DNA of 12,264 bases, from NCBI GenBank assembly GCA_002399565.1, contig DHDW01000048.1, positions 2,465 to 14,728 of the forward strand, written 5' to 3'. Source of the DNA: Bacteroidales bacterium UBA4866. Lineage in GTDB: Bacteria; Bacteroidota; Bacteroidia; Bacteroidales; P3. Below are positions 6,215 through 12,264 of the stretch, in pieces. The notes beneath the pieces are model-generated. The model worked only from the letters and a program-made list of their open reading frames with translations. It was not told where the DNA came from and made no database searches. Position numbers and translations under genes: made by a program. The first letter of the stretch is position 1; every line of letters begins with the position of its first letter.

Positions 6215-7162
6215 TTACTTAATCTTCTTAAGTAATGAATAGAGCTTGGAGTATTTCTTTTCTATTAGAAAGTATGGGGTTTGCTTTGCTCCATAAAACC
6301 TTAAGAACTTTTCAACATTTTGCATCATACTTCCAGTGAAATCAATTTCTTTCATTGACATCTGATTTGCAATTTCAATTGATTTCCAGTTCAAAAGTGC
6401 CATTGCCCCACTATCTCTTTGCTTTGGATTGGCTCCTGAGGCAAGGGTATAACAAACGCTATTAGAGAATATTAAATACATTACAGCACATTTATTACCT
6501 TGATTATCCTTTGCAAGCAATTTTTTACTTACACCTCTTTCGGAGCAAGCCTTTTCCATTCGTTCAAATGTTTCAAAAGTGTAGGGAAGAGTTTTGTGTT
6601 GCCTTTCAAAACTCATTGAAAGAAGTTTATAAAATTCCTCATTGCTAATATCCTCATCAACAATGATTGTTTCCATTGCATTTCTTATGCTTCTTCTCTT
6701 CTTAGATGATATATTCTTATTAACAGATTCAATATCACTCAAATCTTCAATTCTGTAAGTATAATAGGTTGTTTGAGTAAATCCATTCCAATAAAATCCA
6801 AGCCAATTGGTGATTTTGTGATGAAACTTCTGACAATAGTAGCTTAAACTAAGCTTATCTAATTCTTGTGCAAAATATTCCATTACCTCAATTTCAAATG
6901 TATATCGAGTTGTTAGGTTCATTCCTTGCTCATAAGAAATCCATAGAGCATTTATTGGAGTTAGATGAGAAGGGAGGATCGTTTTGAAACCATATTTCTT
7001 TTGAATAAAATATGGAAGCGTTGCAATAATTTTATTGTTTTGTTCTTTCAGCAATACATCCCAGCTATCACCACAAAGGGCATCAAGCCACCAATCTTGC
7101 ATAAAGATATTTATATCAGAATTATTTTGACATAGAAGTCTATATTTTTCTTTATTTGTCAC
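6215..7162 (-). CDS. FemAB/GNAT-like acyltransferase (Acetyltransf_6 type)
   Basis: 315-residue cytosolic protein resembling the FemAB-related GNAT-fold acyltransferases grouped as Acetyltransf_6. Visible landmarks are MQDWWLDALCGDSWDVLL (21-38), a basic stretch ISSKKRRSIRNA (151-162), a segment YLIFSNSVCYTLASGANP (229-246), and a C-terminal DFTGSMMQNVEKFLRFYGA (274-292), typical of the second GNAT half in this group. There is no signal peptide or membrane segment. The acyl donor and acceptor are unknown; FemAB relatives use aminoacyl-tRNA or acyl-CoA. The start is GTG at 7162, which overlaps the GH57 gene by 11 bases. It is preferred because the next ATG (codon 21) would remove the conserved residues before QDWW. 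It is followed by rlmH. Functional assignment is by fold only. Confidence 0.75.
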   Translation of the reverse strand: MTNKEKYRLLCQNNSDINIFMQDWWLDALCGDSWDVLLKEQNNKIIATLPYFIQKKYGFKTILPSHLTPINALWISYEQGMNLTTRYTFEIEVMEYFAQELDKLSLSYYCQKFHHKITNWLGFYWNGFTQTTYYTYRIEDLSDIESVNKNISSKKRRSIRNAMETIIVDEDISNEEFYKLLSMSFERQHKTLPYTFETFERMEKACSERGVSKKLLAKDNQGNKCAVMYLIFSNSVCYTLASGANPKQRDSGAMALLNWKSIEIANQMSMKEIDFTGSMMQNVEKFLRFYGAKQTPYFLIEKKYSKLYSLLKKIK

Positions 7163-8537
7163 TCTTTGATTTTTGGGTTTTAGTTGTTTTTTCAGATTTT
7201 AAATTAGTTTTTTCTTTAACTGCTGATTTCTTAGCAGTGTCTTTAGTTGATGAAGTTATCTTAGAGGCAGTCTTTTTTAAATTTGACTTTTCAGAAGGTT
7301 CTTCTTCCTTCTTTTCAAATTTAATATGCTCCAATTTAGGGAGCAAAGATATATCTAAAGCTTCATCTAAACGAATTCTAAAGTCAGAAAGTACATTTGC
7401 ATAGTTCATATATGCCTCATAAGGAGAATCATAGTGATTGAAATATTTATGTACATCTCCATCGGAGAACCACTTTGTACACATATAGTAGAAATGGTCT
7501 GAGGTTTGAAGATAACGCCAGTCTATCCAAAAGTTCAAATCATCAATCTTTCTTACCTTTTCTTCAAAAGCATAAATTTGGTCAAAGGCATCATCCTGAA
7601 GGTCATTACCCAACCATGCTGTAAGATCTCTTTCTTCATCTGCCCACGACATTGGATAAGGCACATAAACCTTATCAATTGGATTTAGATTATCTGCCAA
7701 TTCAGAAGGAGTGTTGAATGTATAATCAGAATGAGAAAAAACTCTTGAAGGCAAATGTTTCAAAAATTCAAAAATTCCAGTTTCTTTCCATTGATGCTCC
7801 CCAAAGGTTTCATAGTCCATAAATAGATTAATACACTCTGGACTATCTACACTATTTAACCAATCAACATATTTTTCTGCTGTAACTGGATAACCATCCC
7901 ACGTATGTTGTGAAAAACGAAAAGCAATATCATCACTTAACTGAAAATTCTTAAGCAAGAGCTTTAACCCATTATTGCTTGGATGCTGATAAGCATAGTT
8001 GGGACTTCTCCATCCTAAAATATGCTTTGCTCCTTCGGAAAGTTGAGCCTTAAATCCCATTTCTGAAACCATTTCACCAATTGCATCGGAGTAAATAAGC
8101 TCTGTGTTACGAAATACTTTTGGTTTTTGCCCAAAGAGCTGCTCTATCTTATGACTGTGTATTTTAACTTGAGAGATAAATTCTTGTTTGGATTTTAAGG
8201 AAGACAGAGAGTGAGTATATGTCTCTGCCAAAAACTCAACACATCCTGTCTTTGCCAATTCTTTAAAAGAATCTATAACCTCTGGAGTGTAGCGTTCAAA
8301 CTGGTCAAGAGCAACTCCAGATATTGAATAGCTAATTTTGAATGCTCCACCGTGCTGCTTTATTAAATCCAACATTAGTTTATTGGTTGGCAAATAGCAT
8401 TTCTCTGCAACTCTACGACATATCCAAGCATTTTGCATATCATCAAAATACGAATGATTTCTTCCTATATCGAAAAAACGATAATTCCTTAATCTAAAAG
8501 GCTGATGTACCTGAAAATAAAAACAAATTGACTTCAT
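7152..8537 (-). CDS. GH57 alpha-amylase-type glycoside hydrolase with a Lys/Ser/Thr-rich tail
   Basis: Glycoside hydrolase family 57 protein, 461 residues, expected to act on alpha-1,4-glucan in the cytosol (no signal peptide is visible). Family motifs appear in order: VHQPFR (10-15), AETYTH (104-109), FRNTELIYSD (142-151) with probable nucleophile Glu146, MDYETFGEH (240-248) with probable acid/base Asp241, and SWADEERDLTAWLGN (297-311). The catalytic part ends near 405. Residues 409-461 are low complexity: 17 Lys and 17 Ser or Thr in 53 residues, no Arg, and net positive charge. The gene starts 6 bases after the GT4 stop and overlaps the next start by 11 bases. GH57 also includes 4-alpha-glucanotransferases and branching enzymes, so hydrolysis versus transfer is not settled. 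The tail may bind a polyanion or be disordered; this is inference. Confidence 0.88.
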   Translation of the reverse strand: MKSICFYFQVHQPFRLRNYRFFDIGRNHSYFDDMQNAWICRRVAEKCYLPTNKLMLDLIKQHGGAFKISYSISGVALDQFERYTPEVIDSFKELAKTGCVEFLAETYTHSLSSLKSKQEFISQVKIHSHKIEQLFGQKPKVFRNTELIYSDAIGEMVSEMGFKAQLSEGAKHILGWRSPNYAYQHPSNNGLKLLLKNFQLSDDIAFRFSQHTWDGYPVTAEKYVDWLNSVDSPECINLFMDYETFGEHQWKETGIFEFLKHLPSRVFSHSDYTFNTPSELADNLNPIDKVYVPYPMSWADEERDLTAWLGNDLQDDAFDQIYAFEEKVRKIDDLNFWIDWRYLQTSDHFYYMCTKWFSDGDVHKYFNHYDSPYEAYMNYANVLSDFRIRLDEALDISLLPKLEHIKFEKKEEEPSEKSNLKKTASKITSSTKDTAKKSAVKEKTNLKSEKTTKTQKSKSDK

Positions 8538-8543
8538 AACTTT

Positions 8544-9824
8544 TTAGCTTAATAGTTTATAATATAGATTTCTTAATTTCTGAGCAGAGTCTTCCCAACG
8601 TATATCTTCCACTTCTTTTTTCCCTTTTTTGACAAACATTTTTGAAAGTGCTGGATAATGAACCAAAGAATAAATTGCATTTGCCATTGCATCAATATCC
8701 CAAAAATCTACCTTTATGGCATACTTCAAAACTTCAGAAACCCCCGATTGCTTTGAAATTACAACTGGAACATTAGCATTCATAGCCTCTAATGGTGATA
8801 TTCCAAAAGGCTCACTAACTGATGGCATAACATAAACATCACTTAAGGCAAACATTTTAGTTACATCATCTCCTTTTAGAAAACCTGTGAAATGAAAGTT
8901 CTGTGAAATTCTTTTCTTTGCAACAAGTGCAACCATCCTATTGAGCATATCCCCAGAACCAGCCATAACAAAACGAATATTCTTGTCATATTTCAAAATC
9001 TTTGCTGCTGCTTCAATAAAATAATCGGGTCCCTTCTGAAAGGTAACTCTTCCTAAGAATGTAACAACTTTTTCTTTAACGGCTTTTTCTACTTGAATAT
9101 CTTTATATATTAAAGAATTAGCACCATTATATATTGTGCTTACCTTATTGGGGTCTTGTCCATAGCGATTAATTACTATATTCTTGGTAAGGTCTGAAAC
9201 ACAAACAATATGGTCTGCATTGTCCATCCCATATTTTTCTATGTCAAAAACAGCTTGATTAATGTTTTCTCCACTGCGGTCAAACTCTGTTGCATGAACG
9301 TGTATAACTAATTTCTTCCCTGATATATTCTTTGCAATAATTCCAGCCTTATAGGTTAGCCAATCGTGAGCATGAATTATTTCATAATCATAGTTCTTAG
9401 CCAAAGAGGCTGCAACCAAAGCATATTTTTCAACCTCATCCATAAGAGTTGATGTGTATTTACCAGTAAATTCATATTTTCTCTTATTGTTTATGTGTGT
9501 GTGTTCTTCTCTTTCTTTTACTCTTTTATTTATAACATTAAAATAATCGTCCATCCCAACATAAGGGATTAGTTTTGAATTTACTTCAATATAGGATAGA
9601 TTTGACCAATATTCTTTATAATAATCGGAAGATAAATCAATAACAACATCCGAAGCATTAACAATTCTTGCTGCTTCATTGCTTTCATCACCATAAGCCT
9701 TTGGAACAACAAAAATAACTTCATCTCCTTGATGAACCATTGCCTTAGTTAGTCCAAAACATGCTGTTCCCAAACCTCCAGTAATATGAGGAGGATATTC
9801 CCAACCAAACATCAAAACTTTCAT
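8544..9824 (-). CDS. GT4-type glycosyltransferase, glycogen-synthase-like
   Basis: GT-B fold retaining glycosyltransferase, 426 residues, cytosolic. The N-terminal domain looks like that of starch/glycogen synthases: WEYPPHITGGLGT (8-20) with the GGLG donor loop, and IIHAHDWLT (149-157). The C-terminal domain is GT4-like: FLGRVTFQKGPDYF (256-269) and the EX7E motif in SEPFGISPLEAM (337-348), Glu338 and Glu346. It likely extends an alpha-1,4-glucan from a nucleotide sugar. Whether the donor is ADP- or UDP-glucose cannot be read from the sequence. The ATG overlaps the debranching enzyme stop in an ATGA arrangement. A purine-rich GGAGAGAAGG tract just before the ATG is unusual here and could be a ribosome binding site. 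GH57 follows 6 bases later. A role in another glycan is possible but less likely given both neighbours. Confidence 0.85.
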   Translation of the reverse strand: MKVLMFGWEYPPHITGGLGTACFGLTKAMVHQGDEVIFVVPKAYGDESNEAARIVNASDVVIDLSSDYYKEYWSNLSYIEVNSKLIPYVGMDDYFNVINKRVKEREEHTHINNKRKYEFTGKYTSTLMDEVEKYALVAASLAKNYDYEIIHAHDWLTYKAGIIAKNISGKKLVIHVHATEFDRSGENINQAVFDIEKYGMDNADHIVCVSDLTKNIVINRYGQDPNKVSTIYNGANSLIYKDIQVEKAVKEKVVTFLGRVTFQKGPDYFIEAAAKILKYDKNIRFVMAGSGDMLNRMVALVAKKRISQNFHFTGFLKGDDVTKMFALSDVYVMPSVSEPFGISPLEAMNANVPVVISKQSGVSEVLKYAIKVDFWDIDAMANAIYSLVHYPALSKMFVKKGKKEVEDIRWEDSAQKLRNLYYKLLS

Positions 9825-11791
9825 ACCTTCTCTCCTTCCTTTTCTTGTTTATACTTACCAATCATATATTTAATTCTGATTACCTCAGCAACAGACCAAG
9901 CCTGAGAAATAGAGCCTTTAGAACTATGAGGAGGATTTCCATCAAAAATTTCGGCAATTCCCCCTACTCCATAATCTTTAATATGAAGTCTAAATCCTTC
10001 GTATATTCTTTCGGCAATTTCTAAAGCACAATCGCCATAAATCTTCAAATAGCCTTCAACAAAATGTCCCAAAAGCCAAGTCCAAGCAGTGCCTTGATGA
10101 TATGCTCTATCTCTTTGCTCTTGATTTCCACAATAAACATCGTGATAATCTTTATGAGTTGGACTAAGTGTTCTTAATCCAAAAGGAGTGAAAAGCTCTT
10201 TCTCCACCCTATCCAAAATAAGCTGACATATTTTTGGAGACAAACAGCTATATTTTAAAGATGTTGCAATAACCATATTGGGTCTTACTGTAAAGTCTTT
10301 GTAGTATAAATCAACATAATCAGCCAACCAACCATAATTCTTATCCCAAAATGTTGCCTTAAATTCCGTAGGTATTCTTTCTGCAATTCCTTCCCAATCT
10401 CTAATAAAATCCTTATCCTTAGCATCTTTTGCCAACTCCAAAGAAAACATAATTGCATTATACCATAGAGCATTTATTTCAACACACATCCCCTTTCTTT
10501 GCGTAACGGGCACTCCATCAACAACTGCATCCATCCATGTTAAAGCCTTTCCATCCTCTCCTGCCCAAATCAAACAATTATCCAACATTCTAATATTATG
10601 ATTTTCTCCATCCCTATAACTACAAAGAATGCTTTGCATAACTTCCTTATACTCTTTCCAAATTTGTTTTTTCTTACCTGTATAGTCAGAATATTGCTGC
10701 ATTGCCCAGAAAAACCACATTGGAGCATCAACAGAATTATATGCAATCTGTTCTCCTGAGCCAATATTTGGGAAAAGCCCCTGATTCATATCTCCAATTA
10801 GAGTGTCAATTGCTTTCTTAAAGAGCTTCATATCATTTAAACCAATGCAAAGTCCAGGCAAAGAAATAAAAGTATCTCTTCCCCAACGACCAAACCAAGG
10901 ATATCCAGCAATAACCTCTACCTTATCATCTTTTTCAACAAAAAACATCTTTGCTGCTCTTCTAAGTTCTGCCTCATAGGATGATATTTCTTCTCTAACT
11001 CTAAGCTCACTGCTATAAAGATTTTTAATCTCCTTAGCATCCATCTCCTGCGTTGATGCCGTTACAAACAAAATATCTCCTTTCTTAAGAGTGGTTTCAA
11101 AACAACCAGGCATAAACAAATCCTCATTACATTCATAACCCCTTTCAGCTTCTTTAATATATTCAAAATCATAATACCAATCAGGACTATGGTTATACTG
11201 AACATCATCCTTAGAGAATTGAATAAAAAGTGGCTTATACTCAGGATACAATTGAAAAGCAGCTCCATTATTCACTTTATCGTAATCCATATTTACCAAA
11301 GAATTTGCCTTTGAAAGCTTATGCCTTTGACGAAAAGCTAAAAGTGGATTAAATTGAATCTTAAAAGGCTTGTCACTCTCTTCAACCTTATACTTTATAA
11401 CTAATCTATCTTGATTATGAATCAACAAAACTTCTTTAGATAATTTAATGTCAGCAACAGAAAAAGTATGTTTTGCAGTTTTAGAAATTTCATAGTTAAT
11501 TAGGTATTTATGACCCTTTGGAGAATAAATTTCATTGGGATAACGATGCAAAGCCAAATGAAAAGGCACATCATATTGAATTATTGTTTCATCAAAAGAT
11601 GATAACAAAACATGATATTCATTATCAATTTGAGGCTGTGGAGCAATCAATAACCCATGATACTTTCTTGTATTGCAAAAACACAAAGTAGTGCAAGCAA
11701 AGGCCCCTGAGCGACTTGTCCTAAGCATTTCTCTTTCCAAAGAATAACCAAGATGAACTAATTCATCCTTATCAAATACAATATTTCCCAT
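9821..11791 (-). CDS. Glycogen debranching enzyme (amylo-alpha-1,6-glucosidase, GDE_N plus GDE_C)
   Basis: Bacterial/archaeal-type debranching enzyme, 656 residues from the chosen start, expected to remove alpha-1,6-linked branches from glycogen in the cytosol. The N-terminal beta-rich domain has RTSRSGAFACTTLCFCNTRKYHGLL (motif at about 24-48, key residues NTRKYHGLL 40-48). The C-terminal (alpha/alpha)6 GH133-like domain shows GYPWFGRWGRDTF (296-308), LTWMDA (417-422), RAYHQGTAWTW (562-572) and SQAWSVAE (629-636). The ATG at 11791 is chosen. An in-frame GTG at 11827 adds 12 residues outside the family's usual start and would leave only about 6 bases after the predicted transcription start. 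It is the first gene of the unit, followed by the GT4 gene with a 4-base overlap. Confidence 0.93.
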   Translation of the reverse strand: MGNIVFDKDELVHLGYSLEREMLRTSRSGAFACTTLCFCNTRKYHGLLIAPQPQIDNEYHVLLSSFDETIIQYDVPFHLALHRYPNEIYSPKGHKYLINYEISKTAKHTFSVADIKLSKEVLLIHNQDRLVIKYKVEESDKPFKIQFNPLLAFRQRHKLSKANSLVNMDYDKVNNGAAFQLYPEYKPLFIQFSKDDVQYNHSPDWYYDFEYIKEAERGYECNEDLFMPGCFETTLKKGDILFVTASTQEMDAKEIKNLYSSELRVREEISSYEAELRRAAKMFFVEKDDKVEVIAGYPWFGRWGRDTFISLPGLCIGLNDMKLFKKAIDTLIGDMNQGLFPNIGSGEQIAYNSVDAPMWFFWAMQQYSDYTGKKKQIWKEYKEVMQSILCSYRDGENHNIRMLDNCLIWAGEDGKALTWMDAVVDGVPVTQRKGMCVEINALWYNAIMFSLELAKDAKDKDFIRDWEGIAERIPTEFKATFWDKNYGWLADYVDLYYKDFTVRPNMVIATSLKYSCLSPKICQLILDRVEKELFTPFGLRTLSPTHKDYHDVYCGNQEQRDRAYHQGTAWTWLLGHFVEGYLKIYGDCALEIAERIYEGFRLHIKDYGVGGIAEIFDGNPPHSSKGSISQAWSVAEVIRIKYMIGKYKQEKEGEKV

Positions 11792-11839
11792 ATTAATAAC
11801 TTTTTTTCCGAATGGAGAAACTTCCACTTATTTAAGCCA

Positions 11840-11870
11840 CAAATTTACAACTTAATAAATATAAAAGCAA
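11840..11870 (-). promoter_or_regulatory. Promoter of the glycogen operon
   Basis: Read on the minus strand, TTG (11870-11868) is followed after 20 bases by TAAATTTG (11847-11840), a full match to the Bacteroidota -33/-7 pattern with the same spacing as the kinase promoter. Transcription should begin near 11833, giving a leader of about 40 bases to the ATG at 11791. No other promoter of this quality was noticed between the five minus-strand genes, which supports one transcript. Confidence 0.7.
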
Positions 11871-11932
11871 ATAAACCTATATGAATTTTTTATTAACTTA
11901 ATTTGTTGAGGAGATTAGTTGTTTAGTTGTTT

Positions 11933-12007
11933 GTCTTGATCTTGATTAAACTGATTAAAGGATTAGTCTGAATCAGGATTTTACAGGATTAAAGGATTTG
12001 CATGATT
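11933..12007. repeat. Dispersed GGATT-rich repeat
   Basis: This stretch contains GATTAAAGGATT twice (11953-11964 and 11987-11998) around GTCTGAATCAGGATTTTACA. I recall the same word pattern (AATCCTTTAATCCTG...ATTCAGAC on the other strand) from intergenic regions of many Bacteroidota and some other genomes. No open frame or protein family is associated with it. Its borders are approximate. Confidence 0.6.
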
Positions 12008-12075
12008 TTCTTTTGCATAAAATATTTTGTGAAATAATTAATGGGACATACTACATTATATTCAAAATAATTTCG

Positions 12076-12083
12076 TATATTTG
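12076..12083 (+). promoter_or_regulatory. Candidate -7 element reading toward the right edge
   Basis: TATATTTG matches TAnnTTTG. No clear TTG lies 19-21 bases upstream (a TTA is at 12056-12058). If it works, it transcribes the hairpins and palindrome array that follow and whatever lies beyond the window. No start codon with a convincing frame is seen before the window ends. Confidence 0.4.
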
Positions 12084-12089
12084 CAGATG

Positions 12090-12155
12090 TAAACCATTCA
12101 TTAGGTTTATTTAGGACTATTTATCCTAAAATCAATTTCTGGAGAACAAACTCCA
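12090..12155 (+). other. Three consecutive hairpins in the right-edge non-coding region
   Basis: Hairpin 1 pairs TAAACC (12090-12095) with GGTTTA (12104-12109). Hairpin 2 abuts it: TTTAGGA (12110-12116) with TCCTAAA (12124-12130). Hairpin 3 pairs TGGAG (12140-12144) with CTCCA (12151-12155). They begin 7 bases after a promoter-like TATATTTG and precede the palindrome array. This could be a structured leader or small RNA, but no known RNA family was recognised. Confidence 0.45.
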
Positions 12156-12175
12156 ATCCCTAAAATTTACAAATA

Positions 12176-12264
12176 AAAAGATGCACATCTTTTATAGTGA
12201 AAGATGCACATCTTTTGATATGAAAGATGTGCATCTTTGGTGTAAAAACTCTTCGTTTAAAAAG
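12176..12264. repeat. Tandem array of palindromic cores with 23-bp period, plus 44-bp repeat tail
   Basis: Three 16-bp cores start at 12177, 12200 and 12223, exactly 23 bases apart, with variable 7-base spacers. The first two read AAAGATGCACATCTTT; the third reads AAAGATGTGCATCTTT, which is their exact reverse complement. Each core is itself a palindrome (AAAGATG / CATCTTT) around a CA or TG centre. Cores 2 and 3 can therefore form a perfect 16-bp stem with a 7-base loop. From 12221 to the end the sequence matches positions 1-44 at 42 of 44 bases, so the repeat unit continues beyond the array and off the window. Confidence 0.85.

Noticed and set aside
6215..6235. Perfect 8-bp inverted repeat TTACTTAA/TTAAGTAA as a terminator of the acyltransferase gene
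   Set aside because: It overlaps the last codons and stop, is wholly A/T except two positions, and no U tract follows on the minus strand. rlmH continues 24 bases on.
11792..11827. GTG start for the debranching enzyme giving 668 residues
   Set aside because: The extra 12 residues precede the usual family start and would leave about 6 bases after the predicted transcription start.
12176..12239. CRISPR array
   Set aside because: Only three units, with 7-base spacers far too short for CRISPR and one unit inverted. No cas genes are present.
1..12264. Circular molecule or plasmid because both ends match
   Set aside because: The end repeats differ at 2 of 44 bases, whereas a circular assembly overlap should be identical. 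The genes are chromosomal housekeeping, with no replication or partition gene.
1..12264. Composite transposon flanked by direct repeats
   Set aside because: No transposase or integrase is present, and the repeats are short palindromic intergenic units rather than insertion sequences.

Overview
The window is AT-rich DNA that looks like a member of the Bacteroidota, probably Bacteroidales-like. The signs are promoter elements of the TTG-N20-TAnnTTTG type (clear before the sensor kinase and before the glycogen operon), start codons with little or no Shine-Dalgarno sequence, a debranching enzyme / GT4 glycosyltransferase / GH57 amylase trio of the kind I know from Bacteroidales, and several intergenic repeats that I recall from that phylum. 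Species-level assignment is not possible from what I can see. No rRNA, tRNA, transposase, integrase, phage gene or CRISPR array was recognised.

Layout: 1-828 has no credible gene and is filled with repeats. These are the tail of a palindromic repeat at the left edge, a degenerate 9-bp tandem repeat, REP-like palindromes around the words GTGCGGGATT and ATTGCAAATCC, and a structured dispersed repeat with three overlapping stems. Positions 829-3030 hold the p-aminobenzoate (folate) genes. pabB and pabC overlap by one base on the minus strand, and pabA diverges from them across a 64-bp gap. Positions 3171-5666 encode a six-transmembrane, triple-PAS histidine kinase with its own promoter and no response regulator nearby. 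Positions 5717-11791 are a tightly packed minus-strand unit. In transcription order it is glycogen debranching enzyme, glycogen-synthase-like GT4, GH57 alpha-amylase with a Lys/Ser/Thr-rich tail, FemAB/GNAT-like acyltransferase, and the 23S rRNA methyltransferase RlmH. One good promoter lies just upstream of the debranching enzyme. Positions 11828-12264 are again non-coding: a known-looking dispersed repeat, a plus-strand promoter candidate, three small hairpins and a 23-bp-period array of 16-bp palindromic cores. The last 44 bases nearly duplicate the first 44 bases of the window.

How the genes work together: PabA supplies ammonia to PabB, which makes 4-amino-4-deoxychorismate, and PabC releases p-aminobenzoate for folate. 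The debranching enzyme, GT4 and GH57 proteins plausibly build and trim an intracellular alpha-glucan (glycogen) store. The FemAB-like protein and RlmH appear to be carried on the same transcript. Their link to glycogen is positional only.

Most coding content is ordinary chromosomal housekeeping and storage metabolism. The most unusual material is non-coding: the inverted-orientation palindrome array and hairpin string at the right edge, the matching copy at the left edge, and the attenuator-like overlapping stems near 640-761. I did not find a clear new defence, mobile or biosynthetic system.
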